Shown in pieces: positions 1-10,016 of a stretch of 64,000 nucleotides of DNA (the stretch's first letter is position 1; every line of letters starts with the position of its first letter). The DNA is from Acidobacteriaceae bacterium. Lineage in GTDB: Bacteria; Acidobacteriota; Terriglobia; Terriglobales; Acidobacteriaceae. The translations under genes and the position numbers were made by a program. The stretch covers positions 1-64,000 of the forward strand of contig JANXYB010000138.1 in assembly GCA_025350325.1 (NCBI GenBank), read 5' to 3'. The notes under the pieces were generated by a model that did not search any database, had not been told where the DNA came from, and worked only from the letters and a program-made list of their open reading frames with translations.

Positions 1-65
1 GCCTTTTGGGCCCGGAGTGCCTCCTCAATCGGATAGGTTTTATCGTTTGTAATTGGTGTCGTCAC
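1..65 (-). CDS. Unidentified protein, N-terminal fragment cut by the window edge
   Basis: Only the first 21 codons are visible. The minus strand carries an AGGAGG ribosome binding site 5 bases before a GTG codon at 65, and the frame stays open to the window edge, starting V-T-T-P-I-T-N-D. It lies 128 bases downstream of trpE on the same strand, so it could be cotranscribed with it. The peptide is too short to assign; it does not obviously resemble the start of trpG or trpD. The excellent ribosome binding site makes a real gene likely, but its function is unknown. Confidence 0.55.
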   Translation of the reverse strand, partial: MTTPITNDKTYPIEEALRAQK

Positions 66-193
66 GCGTTTCCTCCTTTGCTCTCGCGCCTGTGATCACG
101 AGCGAAAGCTACACAGGCCGATGGCGTGCTGACCGCCTGCAAACCTTTACGCAGACAGATGGCAAAGTTCAGAGCCGGGAGGCATGAGTTGAA

Positions 194-1762
194 CTACAAT
201 TCGCGTGCTTTTTCGATAGCGCGAATAACGGCTTGCGCTTTGTTGAGTGATTCCTGGTGCTCTAATTCAGGCACGGAATCAGCGACGATTCCGGCCCCCG
301 CCTGCACATGGCCCTTACCGCCTTGTGTCATGAGCGAACGAATTGCGATGCAGGAGTCGAGGTTGCCCGAGAAGTCAGCATAGAGCACCGCGCCGCCGTA
401 AGTGCCACGCCGCGCAGGTTCAAGTTCTTCGATAACTTCCATCGCCCGAACCTTGGGTGCCCCTGACAGCGTGCCGGCAGGAAAGCAGGCGCGCAAGGCA
501 TCTACGGCGGTGAGTTCTGGCTTGAGGCGGCCCTCAATGGTGCTTACAATGTGCATGACGTGGCTGTAGCGCTCGACAAACATAAGCCGGTCGACTTTGA
601 CGCTACCAAATTCGCTGACCCGGCCCACGTCGTTACGGCCAAGATCGACCAGCATGACGTGCTCCGAGCGTTCTTTTTCGTCGTGCATCATCTGCTCTTC
701 AAGCGCCTGGTCCTCACTTTCGGTGGCTCCGCGCGGGCGCGTACCGGCGATCGGCCGATACTCGACGCGGCGATCATGGACCCGCACCAGCAATTCGGGC
801 GAAGAGCCGGCCAGTTCGAGCGCACCCTCAGCAGCAGCATCCGTAGGCTGTTTTTTACGTTTGGATGAAGCCTCCGACTTGGCAGCGGACCAGCCCAGTG
901 GCCCATCAGGCGTTACGCGCAAGAAATACATGTACGGGCTTGGGTTCACCGTGCGCAACGAGCGATAGACCTGGAAGGTGTCCATGCCCGTTTCAACGTC
1001 GAGCCGCTGCGACAGCACGGCCTGAAAAATGTCGCCTGCAGCGATGTATTCCTTAATGCGCTCGACCGCAGCGATAAAATCCTGCTTGCGCGTGCGTCGC
1101 TTTACCGGCGATTTGGTCGTCCCTTTAGAGGCGGGCAGTCTGGGCAGAGGCTGGGCCAAGCCCCGTTCGAGTTTTGCCAGTTGCTTGACGGCTGCAGTGT
1201 ATGCAGCGTCAGGGGAATTGAGCGTCACGTCCGCTGTGACCACCAGCCAAATCTGCTTGCGGACGTGGTCGAACGCCATGACTTCGTCGAAGAAGAGGAG
1301 GCAGGCATCGGGAACGCCCAACTCATCTTTGGCGCGCTCCGGCAGGCGTTCAATCTGCCGTACGGCATCGTAAGCCAGAAAGCCAACAGCGCCGGCAGTA
1401 AACGGAGGCAGGCCGGGGAGCCGCGCGGGCTTATGGCCGCCCAGGGAATCGCGAAGCACGTCGAAAATGTCGCCCTCGATGTGCGTCGTTTTCTTGCTTT
1501 CGGTGATGCTGATCTGACGGCCCCGCGCCACGATGCGTTTGTAAGGCGCCAGGCCGATAAAGGTGTAGCGGCCCACCTGCTCGCCGCCCTCAACGGACTC
1601 GAGCAGAAAGCATTCGCGCGCAGGCCATGCAGCCCGTAAGAACGCTGAGACGGGCGTTTCAAGGTCGGCAGTCAGAGTGCGATAAACAGGCACGAGGGTA
1701 TGGTCTTTAGCGAGGGCGATGAATTCCTTGCGGCTGGGCTGTACAAAGGAAGACGATTTCAT
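194..1762 (-). CDS. trpE: Anthranilate synthase component I
   Basis: This enzyme converts chorismate to anthranilate, the first step of tryptophan synthesis, using ammonia supplied by the TrpG amidotransferase. The 522-residue product has the usual length. The N-terminal domain carries the LLES motif (residues 53-56) associated with tryptophan feedback binding. The C-terminal chorismate-binding domain shows AGTRPRG, DLGRNDVGRV and AGTLSGAPKVRAME. ATG at 1762 was chosen; a GTG two codons upstream (1768) is equally possible and neither has a clear Shine-Dalgarno. No trpG is visible within the window, so it would have to lie left of the edge or elsewhere. The family call is very secure; pabB is an alternative in principle but the LLES motif and length favour trpE. 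Confidence 0.95.
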   Translation of the reverse strand: MKSSSFVQPSRKEFIALAKDHTLVPVYRTLTADLETPVSAFLRAAWPARECFLLESVEGGEQVGRYTFIGLAPYKRIVARGRQISITESKKTTHIEGDIFDVLRDSLGGHKPARLPGLPPFTAGAVGFLAYDAVRQIERLPERAKDELGVPDACLLFFDEVMAFDHVRKQIWLVVTADVTLNSPDAAYTAAVKQLAKLERGLAQPLPRLPASKGTTKSPVKRRTRKQDFIAAVERIKEYIAAGDIFQAVLSQRLDVETGMDTFQVYRSLRTVNPSPYMYFLRVTPDGPLGWSAAKSEASSKRKKQPTDAAAEGALELAGSSPELLVRVHDRRVEYRPIAGTRPRGATESEDQALEEQMMHDEKERSEHVMLVDLGRNDVGRVSEFGSVKVDRLMFVERYSHVMHIVSTIEGRLKPELTAVDALRACFPAGTLSGAPKVRAMEVIEELEPARRGTYGGAVLYADFSGNLDSCIAIRSLMTQGGKGHVQAGAGIVADSVPELEHQESLNKAQAVIRAIEKAREL

Positions 1763-1894
1763 TGGCACCAGTTTAACTGTTCAGCTTTAGTCGACGCGCG
1801 TTCCGCTGGAGACAGTGCCCGGTTTTGCACGGCATGGCAAGAGTTGTAAGGGGCGCCTGTAGCCACGCAGACTGGGGTCGGCACCAGGCTGCTC

Positions 1895-3115
1895 TCAGCC
1901 TTCTTGAAATGAGCGAGCGGCTCTCTCGTGAATTTGCTGCGCGCGATAGGCACCCAGCCAGCGCACCATCTCGTCGGGCGGGAGGGCGCGACTGAATAGA
2001 AAACCCTGCACACTATCGCAGCCTTTTTCTCGTAGCAATTGCAACTGCTCCGGCGTTTCGACGCCCTCGGCGGTCACTTCCATGCCTAGCTCATGGCCCA
2101 TCTCGATGATCTTTTCGACCATGACGAGATCGCTGTGATTAGCATGCATGTTCAGCACAAACGTCTTGTCTATTTTCAATTCGATTGCCGGCACGTTCTG
2201 CAACTGCCGCATCATGGAATAGCCGGTTCCAAAATCGTCGATCGAGAGTTGAAAATTCCGCATTCGTAATCGCGTTAAAACATCGAGCGCAAGTGAAAAT
2301 TCGATGAGCCCGGATTCGGTGATTTCTAAAACTATGTTCCCTGATGGGAAGTTATGCTTCTGAGCCAAACTCATAAAGATATCGGGGAATTTCAAGTCGC
2401 GCAGAGAGCTGACAGATACGTTAATGGCGAGTCGTGGTGAAGATCCGTCTGGCCCGGCAAATTGCTTCACTTCAGCGAGCGCGCGCTCTGCCGTGATCCA
2501 ACAAAATTTGTCCATGAGGCCCAGCGTCTCGATCCGCGAGATGAAATTATCAGGAAAGACCAATCCCCGTTCCGGATGGTTCCATCGCGTGAGCGCCTCT
2601 AGGCCCTTTACTTCGCCCGTGGTGATGCTGATCTGCGGCTGATAGTAGAGTACGAATTCATCGCGATCGAAGGCATCGCGCAACTCGTCATCCGCAACTT
2701 CCATTTTGGGAACGTCGCTCAATGGCCGCGGGCCCTCGAGTGCCAGCTGTGCTCCTAGTACTTCCTGCAATTGTGCCAGGGTGAATGGCTTCTGTAGATG
2801 CCCTACCACAGTCAGGCCGAGGGTCTGCGCCAGCTTTTTAGCCGTCTCAATAACCCTGATATCGATGCCGCTCATCAGCACTATGCGGGCTCTGACCTGT
2901 TTTCGGCCCAGCAATCGCAGCACTTCAATGCCATCCATTTCAGGCATTACAAGGTCTAGCAAAATCAGCGTGGTGGTGGGCGTGACTAGTTCGAAAAGCC
3001 CCTTGTGGGCGGCGGTCACATCGCACTGTAAGCCCATTGCCTTGCCCATGGCTAACACGGTTTCGGTAACGACTCGATCATCGTCGATAACCAATATCCG
3101 GTCCGCAGGTGACAT
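1895..3115 (-). CDS. REC-EAL response regulator, c-di-GMP phosphodiesterase
   Basis: This is a two-domain signalling protein of 406 residues. Residues 7-125 form a receiver with the acidic pocket at residues 11-13, phospho-acceptor D54 in [11 protein letters not shown] and a later K-P pair. Residues about 150-395 form an EAL domain that should hydrolyse c-di-GMP to pGpG: the EALTR motif (173-177), [28 protein letters not shown] and AEGVET are all present, so the metal ligands look intact. A GGAG sits six bases before the ATG at 3115. No histidine kinase or GGDEF gene is adjacent, so the phosphodonor is unknown. Phosphorylation probably controls activity, which is inferred from the architecture. 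Confidence 0.92.
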   Translation of the reverse strand: MSPADRILVIDDDRVVTETVLAMGKAMGLQCDVTAAHKGLFELVTPTTTLILLDLVMPEMDGIEVLRLLGRKQVRARIVLMSGIDIRVIETAKKLAQTLGLTVVGHLQKPFTLAQLQEVLGAQLALEGPRPLSDVPKMEVADDELRDAFDRDEFVLYYQPQISITTGEVKGLEALTRWNHPERGLVFPDNFISRIETLGLMDKFCWITAERALAEVKQFAGPDGSSPRLAINVSVSSLRDLKFPDIFMSLAQKHNFPSGNIVLEITESGLIEFSLALDVLTRLRMRNFQLSIDDFGTGYSMMRQLQNVPAIELKIDKTFVLNMHANHSDLVMVEKIIEMGHELGMEVTAEGVETPEQLQLLREKGCDSVQGFLFSRALPPDEMVRWLGAYRAQQIHERAARSFQEG

Positions 3116-3680
3116 TAGTTTCTCCGCTTGTGCTGCCTTACGATCCTATCTGGGCGCACAGTCCAAGTGATCGACAGGGATTAGGCTAGGCTAAGTCTAG
3201 CGCAGAGCGTACAAATTTATTGAGGAATTGGTGTCGGCAAGACGCCTCTGAGTTACCAACGTTGTAGAGCAGAGACCATCTGCTTTAGGTACTCAGGGCA
3301 AGAATGCGTCTTCGCGAACGGCATCCGGGTATTACCCTTCCCCGTAGCCGTTGCATCTTCTTCACCGCTTCCGAATCTGTTCCATGATCGTCAATCACTT
3401 CGCAATCGATTCGATGGACAGCACCTGTTACCGAAGTGGGGACGGGGTTCTTAGACTGGTCCTTGCAGGCTTGACGGCGCTCTTTAGCGAAGCCTAGACT
3501 CACATGGGTTTGGACTGATGGGGATCAATCTGCAAACCCAACCGAACGGGCTCGAAAAGCATCCAACAGGCCCGGATGTGAGAGAAGACCTCATGTGCGA
3601 TGAAATCTCACCGGCGTCAATTATTGCGCACTGAAGTTGGGACCGGATTATTAGCAGTTGTAGAGAACTAGGAGAAACGT
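3116..3680. other. Intergenic region of 565 bases between divergent genes
   Basis: This stretch lies between the start of the REC-EAL gene (minus) and the start of glutamate dehydrogenase (plus), so it must hold both promoters. Short open frames occur on the minus strand but none has a convincing ribosome binding site or recognisable product. I see no tRNA, riboswitch consensus or strong hairpin here. Confidence 0.6.
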
Positions 3681-4958
<1,278 letters not shown>

Positions 4959-4984
4959 CACCTGGCATAAGAGGAGAAGCATTG

Positions 4985-5893
4985 ATGAAGGCGGTTCTGC
5001 TTTATGAATATGGCAATCCGGAAAACCTGAAATACGAAGACACTGAAACCCCTGAATTCGGCGACAACGAAGTGTTGATTCGGGTGCGGGCTACCAGCAT
5101 CAACCCAATCGACTGGAAGGTCCGGAGTGGGGAAGCCAAAGGGCGTTTTCCGGTAGACTTTCCCGGCATTTTGGGTCGCGATCTTGCAGGAGAGGTCGTC
5201 GACGCAGGGCGCAATGTTACAGGCTTCGCAAAAGGAATGCGCGTCATGGCGCTGGCCAATGGCACGTACGCGGAACTAACGGTCGCGAAGGCCGACGTGC
5301 TATCGCCGATTCCCGATGCTCTGACTTTTGAGCAGGCCGCAGCGCTGCCCCTCGTCGTCCTTACCGGTGCGCAGTTAATCGAGCGGGCAGTTAAACCCAA
5401 GGCGGGGCAGACCATCCTCGTGACCGGAGCGCTGGGTGCTGTCGGCCGTACTGCTGTTCACGTTGCGCGCAAGCATGGCGTAAGGGTTATCGCTGGTGTG
5501 CGTGCTAGCGAACGAGAAAAAGCCGCTCAATTGGCCGCAGACCAGGTTGTTGCCCTCGATGATGAAAAAGAGATTGGGCACCTGCACGACCTTGACGCCA
5601 TCGCCGATACCGTGGGAGGCACGACCATTCAACGTCTGCTCAAGGCAATCAAAGATAACGGCGTCCTGGGATCAGTGCTCGGCGTCCCCGAGGGTGCCAA
5701 TAAATACAAGATCCGCGTCGAGGCGATGATGGCTGTCCCCGATGCCTCGCGCCTCTATGAACTGGCCGATGAAATTGCACGCGGCGAGTTTTCCATTCCC
5801 ATTGCACGTACGATGAAGTTGCAGGACATCCAGGAAGCTCATCGACTGGCCGAGAAGGGCAGCGTCGGCGGGAAAATTATTCTCGTTCCCTGA
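4985..5893 (+). CDS. NADP-dependent oxidoreductase, quinone-reductase-like MDR family
   Basis: A 302-residue zinc-lacking medium-chain dehydrogenase/reductase. The N-terminal GroES-like domain has PIDWKVRSG and PGILGRDLAGEV, and the cofactor domain has VTGALGAVGRTA near residue 145. The zinc-binding cysteines of classical alcohol dehydrogenases are absent, which fits quinone oxidoreductases or enoyl reductases that reduce activated double bonds. GAGGAG sits eight bases before the ATG at 4985; a TTG one codon earlier (4982) is possible but less well placed. It follows glutamate dehydrogenase by 26 bases. The physiological substrate is unknown. Confidence 0.88.
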   Translation: MKAVLLYEYGNPENLKYEDTETPEFGDNEVLIRVRATSINPIDWKVRSGEAKGRFPVDFPGILGRDLAGEVVDAGRNVTGFAKGMRVMALANGTYAELTVAKADVLSPIPDALTFEQAAALPLVVLTGAQLIERAVKPKAGQTILVTGALGAVGRTAVHVARKHGVRVIAGVRASEREKAAQLAADQVVALDDEKEIGHLHDLDAIADTVGGTTIQRLLKAIKDNGVLGSVLGVPEGANKYKIRVEAMMAVPDASRLYELADEIARGEFSIPIARTMKLQDIQEAHRLAEKGSVGGKIILVP

Positions 5894-5930
5894 TTCAGAC
5901 GACTGAAGCGCGACGTGGACCGCGCAGCGT

Positions 5931-5959
5931 TTGGTTGTGCAGATGCTCCTGCTTATAAT
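5931..5959 (+). promoter_or_regulatory. Putative sigma-70 promoter of the NUDIX gene
   Basis: TTGGTT (5931-5936), a 17-base spacer and a perfect TATAAT (5954-5959) precede the GTG start at 5978. The -35 matches the consensus in only three of six positions. Transcription would begin about 12 bases before the start codon. Confidence 0.5.
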
Positions 5960-5977
5960 GAGCCTTGGTGATTTTCC

Positions 5978-6436
5978 GTGCCCAAGCGCAGTGCAGGGCT
6001 ATTGATGTACCGGCGTACTCAAGGGGACGTGGAAGTTTTTCTTGTACACCCCGGCGGCCCGTTTTGGGCAAGCAAGGATATAGGCGCGTGGTCGGTGCCT
6101 AAAGGCGAGTATCTCGAGAGCGAGCAGCCACTCGCAGCCGCCAAGCGCGAGTTTCGCGAGGAGACCGGCTTTGATGCGGCCGATGATTGCATAGAACTGG
6201 GCGTCATAAAGCAGGCTGGTGGAAAGCTCGTTTCTGCATGGGCTTTTGAGGGCAACTGCAATCCCGTCGAGCTGATCAGCAATCGATGCCAGATGGAGTG
6301 GCCGCCGCACTCAGGCCGTTCGATTGATTTTCCTGAAATTGACAGGGGGTCGTGGTTCACTCTCTCCGCAGCGCGCGAACACATTTTGAAGAGCCAGCAG
6401 CCATTTCTTGACGCGCTCTCGGTCAGACTGCGTTAA
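5978..6436 (+). CDS. NUDIX hydrolase
   Basis: A 152-residue protein with the complete NUDIX box: G-x5-E-x7-REFREETGF starting near residue 46, preceded by WSVPKG. Such enzymes hydrolyse nucleoside diphosphates linked to another moiety, needing Mg or Mn bound by the REEXEE glutamates. The N-terminus KRSAGLLMYRR is typical of a small subgroup seen in many soil bacteria and often labelled NTP pyrophosphohydrolase. The start is GTG at 5978, with a good -10 element 19 bases upstream and only a weak Shine-Dalgarno. Substrate cannot be predicted. Confidence 0.88.
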   Translation: MPKRSAGLLMYRRTQGDVEVFLVHPGGPFWASKDIGAWSVPKGEYLESEQPLAAAKREFREETGFDAADDCIELGVIKQAGGKLVSAWAFEGNCNPVELISNRCQMEWPPHSGRSIDFPEIDRGSWFTLSAAREHILKSQQPFLDALSVRLR

Positions 6437-6637
6437 GTTTTTTGCCTCGAAGCCGCAGACACAGTCGCCAGCCAGCACTGCGTGTCTCATTTTAGCCACT
6501 ATTGAGAGGCCGGCGATTGCACCCGTCTATAGTAGTAGTTGAATCTTCTAAACGGCTATAAGGCTAGGTTGGCAATTTTCAGAAAAGGTTCCCCACGCTG
6601 GTACAGAGGGAGAAATCCTAGATCTGAAGGGACAACG

Positions 6638-7288
6638 GTGAATCTTCCCAATTCCATAACGTTGAGCAGGATTGCAATGATCCCGCTATTGTTGTGGATT
6701 CTGTCTCCGCATTTCCCATTACAGGGTCCCCACGGTGAGCAGGAGATACTCGCCTCGGTGTTATTTGTGTTGGCGTCGATTACCGATGGGTTGGATGGCT
6801 ACCTGGCTCGTAAGCGTCGCCAGATCACTACCATGGGGATGCTGCTCGATCCCATCGCGGATAAAATTATGGTGACGGGCGCTCTAATCGCGCTGGTGGC
6901 CTATAACCCGCAGGTGGTCAAAGTTTGGATCGTGGTGGTGATCATCGCTCGCGAGTTTCTCATTTCAGGGCTGCGCTCAATAGCTTCAACTGAGGGATTC
7001 ACCATCCAGGCCAGCGATCTGGGCAAACTCAAAACGGTCATTCAGATTGTTTGCGTGGTGTCCGCTATCCTTGCTCACCATTGGTACCAGTGGCAATTCG
7101 GTTTGGTGATCATTCCTGTCAATTGGGTTGCGATCGCCGCTATCTACTTCACTGTGCTGGTATCGACGATCTCCGCAATTGACTATTTTGTGGGGTTTTG
7201 GAAGCAGATCGACCACGCATCTAAAGACCGCCGCAGCACGTTTGTACTGACGCGCCGCAAAGATGCACCCACGACCAGCGGCAACTAG
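6638..7288 (+). CDS. pgsA: CDP-diacylglycerol--glycerol-3-phosphate 3-phosphatidyltransferase
   Basis: It makes phosphatidylglycerol phosphate, the committed step to phosphatidylglycerol, in the inner membrane. The 216-residue protein carries the CDP-alcohol phosphotransferase signature DG-x2-AR-x8-G-x3-D-x3-D (DGYLAR...GMLLDPIADK) after the first helices, plus several membrane segments. The frame is open further upstream to 6539, but GTG at 6638 has AAGGGA five bases before it and gives the family N-terminus VNLPNSITLSRI, so it was preferred. PgpA, which acts on its product, is encoded at 44628-45143. A strong hairpin terminator follows. Confidence 0.93.
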   Translation: MNLPNSITLSRIAMIPLLLWILSPHFPLQGPHGEQEILASVLFVLASITDGLDGYLARKRRQITTMGMLLDPIADKIMVTGALIALVAYNPQVVKVWIVVVIIAREFLISGLRSIASTEGFTIQASDLGKLKTVIQIVCVVSAILAHHWYQWQFGLVIIPVNWVAIAAIYFTVLVSTISAIDYFVGFWKQIDHASKDRRSTFVLTRRKDAPTTSGN

Positions 7289-7302
7289 CCAAAAGCGGCA
7301 CA

Positions 7303-7333
7303 AAAAAGCTCCGGCCACTGGTCGGAGCTTTTT
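7303..7333. terminator. Strong bidirectional rho-independent terminator
   Basis: AAAAAGCTCCGGCC and GGTCGGAGCTTTTT form a 14-pair stem (one G-T pair) with a three-base loop, ending in a T run on either strand. It lies between the convergent pgsA and GvpL/F-like genes, so it can end transcription of both. Confidence 0.88.
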
Positions 7334-7348
7334 AATCTGCGGCCCAGT

Positions 7349-8179
7349 TCAGGCGAGTGCGGGAACAGGCTCGCTCGCGGACGTCGCGGTTGTAGCGCCA
7401 ATCGCGGGCGACGGGGCCAATCCTGGAGGAGGAGCACTTTGGGGTTGCACGTGCGCGCCTCGCGTAAGCCGGTATACGAAATGATACGGCGGCCACGGTC
7501 CTGACACCTGCATCTGGCAATCCCGCATCATGACAGTGGTAGTGGCAAATTTGTTCTGGTAACGCTCCACATATTTACGGTCGATCAGGTGGGCGATGTC
7601 AAGAATCATCTTGCCGCTTTCCGTTAGCCTGCAGCTTACCTCCTCGTCCAGCGGCATGAAGAGCCGATGCATCTGGAAGCTGACTGCCCGTGCCCGGGTC
7701 TGGCGTTCGCGCTGACGGGTAGCTGTTTCGCGAAGATTGGTGAGGTATTCCCGTCCCACCGCATCTGTAGGAGCCTGCCGCTCAACCTCTTTGGTACAAC
7801 AATCGTCGACCAATATCTTCAAATGCATTTCGGTTTTTCCGCGTAGCTTGTCGATGTTTCCAAGAAACTGACGCTGATTTGACCGGATGGATTTGCGAAG
7901 ACTCTCATCGTCGCCGAAGACAGTACCAAAACGAAAAGGCAGCACAGTGGAATGCTTGAAGCAGTCCGCGATGACGCGGGCATGATCGACGCCGGATTTC
8001 TGGCTTAATCCGTCTGCCGGGTTGTGTTCGCTGACGATAACTGCAAGGTCGCTGGCGGGGTAGAGAAACACCTGATTCCCGCTAACGCCGTGCACAGAGT
8101 CGAGAGGAACTGGTTTGCGATGACGGGCTAATTCAGGAAATGCTTGCTTTTCACCGATACAGTAGGCATACCACGCCAT
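7349..8179 (-). CDS. GvpL/GvpF-family gas vesicle-like protein
   Basis: The 276-residue product resembles the GvpL/GvpF family: it opens with WYAYCIGE, has the conserved HARVIADCFKHSTVLPFRFGTVF block near residues 90-112, and the LRGKTEMHLKILVDD block. GvpF and GvpL are minor gas-vesicle components involved in assembly around the GvpA nucleus. No gvpA, gvpN, gvpK or gvpJ homologue occurs in this window, so a gas-vesicle role is not supported by context. The last 45 residues are Pro/Ala-rich and probably disordered. Neighbouring genes suggest an accessory function. The family call is fairly secure; the role is unknown. Confidence 0.85.
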   Translation of the reverse strand: MAWYAYCIGEKQAFPELARHRKPVPLDSVHGVSGNQVFLYPASDLAVIVSEHNPADGLSQKSGVDHARVIADCFKHSTVLPFRFGTVFGDDESLRKSIRSNQRQFLGNIDKLRGKTEMHLKILVDDCCTKEVERQAPTDAVGREYLTNLRETATRQRERQTRARAVSFQMHRLFMPLDEEVSCRLTESGKMILDIAHLIDRKYVERYQNKFATTTVMMRDCQMQVSGPWPPYHFVYRLTRGAHVQPQSAPPPGLAPSPAIGATTATSASEPVPALA

Positions 8180-8516
8180 AAGTAGGCACTCCGTGCGCGG
8201 ACGCTGGTGAGCGTCGCTCGTTAGTAAAGCTCTGTGAATTCAGATGGATCGACGCATTGGCACAGGGCGAATTATCCCAAAGTGAACTACCGAGAATAGT
8301 AGCCCCACAAAAATACGACTGGCAATGATTCACATCACGCATTCCACAAAAGGTAGCTTGCCCGAGCAAGTTAGTGTTCATACCACGAAGCAAATATTCG
8401 CTGCATCAACAAAGCCCGTTAGGGCGCTCCGAAGACTTGGGAGCTAAGTTGAGGTTTGGTGAGCCAACATGGGATTACTGCACAATCGCCCAAATCAGCC
8501 GCGCATGCCCAGGTAG
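8180..8516. other. Intergenic region of 337 bases
   Basis: Between two minus-strand genes. It must hold the promoter of the GvpL/F-like gene. A small hairpin GCCC-TAAC-GGGC followed by TTTGTT on the minus strand (8414-8425) may be a weak terminator for the upstream gene. No gene is supported here. Confidence 0.45.
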
Positions 8517-9161
8517 TTATCGAAGCCGGGGCACCAATTGCAGATAAAACAACACGTTCGCGACGAGCGATATAACAAAAAGCCCAAAAACCAGCCATAG
8601 CGCAGTCGAAGTCCGCCTCTTGAGTCGTCTTAGATCTGCTGAAAGAGCGTTCTGCTCGTTTGCAGTGCGCTCCAGGCTTTCGGACACGCTCTTCAACTGG
8701 TCCTGGATTGCACCAAAGGCGGCCTCGTACTCAGCGACATGCCCGCGCATGGCGACTTGGTCAGCGTGAATCTTGTTGATTGCGTCTTTAACTGGTGTCA
8801 GGTCGACGGTCGAGTGTCCGGAGGGCGCGAGAAAGTTCGCAGCGGTCCAGGCAATATTTCCCTCGAGCAGAGGGAGCATCTTCTGTACCGTCGGCAGCAC
8901 CGCACGCACTGCCCCCATGGCCCGCTGAAAGTTGGTGGGCTTGGAATTGCGCGCGTCGTTTCTCGCAGCGGCCTGGCTGTTTTGGGCAGGTCCGCGACGG
9001 TCGCGTTCAACATCTCGCGGCACGGAAATAGGGTCTCGCGGCCCGGGCGAGTCAGCCGCTGCAAGCGGGGTGTGGGGCAGGACGCCTTCCGGGCGCGGCA
9101 CATCGGCCGGCTTCCGCGCAGGTAATTCCGGCCCATTCAAGTCAAAACCCAATGGCATCAT
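8517..9161 (-). CDS. Hypothetical protein with C-terminal membrane anchor
   Basis: I do not recognise this 214-residue protein. Residues 1-75 are rich in Pro, Arg and Asp and look disordered. A middle part contains a hydrophobic stretch and residues about 125-180 look helical and coiled-coil forming. The only clear membrane segment is near the C-terminus (ALWLVFGLFVISLVANVLFY, about 187-206), leaving a seven-residue tail, so it resembles a tail-anchored protein with a cytoplasmic body. AAGGAGGAAGG precedes the start (ATG-ATG). It lies upstream of the GvpL/F-like gene on the same strand, but 337 bases separate them. Confidence 0.72.
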   Translation of the reverse strand: MMPLGFDLNGPELPARKPADVPRPEGVLPHTPLAAADSPGPRDPISVPRDVERDRRGPAQNSQAAARNDARNSKPTNFQRAMGAVRAVLPTVQKMLPLLEGNIAWTAANFLAPSGHSTVDLTPVKDAINKIHADQVAMRGHVAEYEAAFGAIQDQLKSVSESLERTANEQNALSADLRRLKRRTSTALWLVFGLFVISLVANVLFYLQLVPRLR

Positions 9162-9317
9162 GTAAGCACCTTCCTCCTTAACTATAAGGGACGTCGCATT
9201 CCACTATGCCGTCGCACGCCAAGCGGCTGCGATGGGGATGCGCTCTGCTGGACTTGCAGCATGCTTCTTAAATCTGCGCTTCCCGCCGTCGCGTATCCTC
9301 GAACTCAGGAGCAACGT

Positions 9318-10016
9318 ATGAACCCGGTGGTTTCTCACACCCTGCGCGATCTGCAGCGCAATATTCTGGCTGGCCTCATCACCGCCGGTCCGCTATTTGT
9401 CACCTGGCTGGTTTTCAGCTTCGTACTCGGTGCCCTCGCAAAGGCAGGACTGCCGCTGGTGCAGGTGCTTGCGGCCCTGTTCCCCGGCGATTGGGTTAGT
9501 GCGCCGGGGATTCAGTCGATACTGTCCATTGTGCTTACCCTTGGCGTGCTTTATGGGCTCGGCAGGGTCACCTCATTGGTGATTGGCAGACAAGCTTTAA
9601 GCGTGTTTGAGGCGCTGCTTGAGCGGTTGCCCTTTGTAGCGAAAATCTACACCTCAGTGCGGCAACTGATCGATACGATGATGGCCAAAAAAGACTCCGG
9701 TCAGCGAGTGGTCCTGATCGATTTTCCCATCGTCGGCCAGAAGAGCATCGGCTTCCTGACGAGGATTCTTGTCGATACTACAACCGGCGCCGAACTGGGC
9801 GCAGTGCTGTTGCCCAATGCCATCAATCCCACCTCGGCGCTGCTGCAACTGGTGCCGCTCAACCGCATCACTGAAACAGACCTCACCATGGAGCAGGCGA
9901 TGAGCATGCTGATGACCGGCGGCGCGGTTGCACCCGAGACCATACGTTTTAGCGAACCCACATTGGGTCTGGGTGCGCTGGATGGGGTGGTTGCCGTAAT
10001 TATTCCGCCGCTTTAG
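9318..10016 (+). CDS. DUF502 family membrane protein
   Basis: A 232-residue protein of the DUF502 family. Two membrane regions are visible near residues 18-42 (LAGLITAGPLFVTWLVFSF) and 65-88, followed by a soluble domain with ERLPFVAKIYTSVRQL, a block typical of the family. The frame is open from 9261, but ATG at 9318 has AGGAGC seven bases upstream and begins MNPVVSHTLRDL, matching family starts. The function of DUF502 is not established. Its 3' end overlaps the convergent flippase-like gene by 17 bases. Confidence 0.88.
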   Translation: MNPVVSHTLRDLQRNILAGLITAGPLFVTWLVFSFVLGALAKAGLPLVQVLAALFPGDWVSAPGIQSILSIVLTLGVLYGLGRVTSLVIGRQALSVFEALLERLPFVAKIYTSVRQLIDTMMAKKDSGQRVVLIDFPIVGQKSIGFLTRILVDTTTGAELGAVLLPNAINPTSALLQLVPLNRITETDLTMEQAMSMLMTGGAVAPETIRFSEPTLGLGALDGVVAVIIPPL

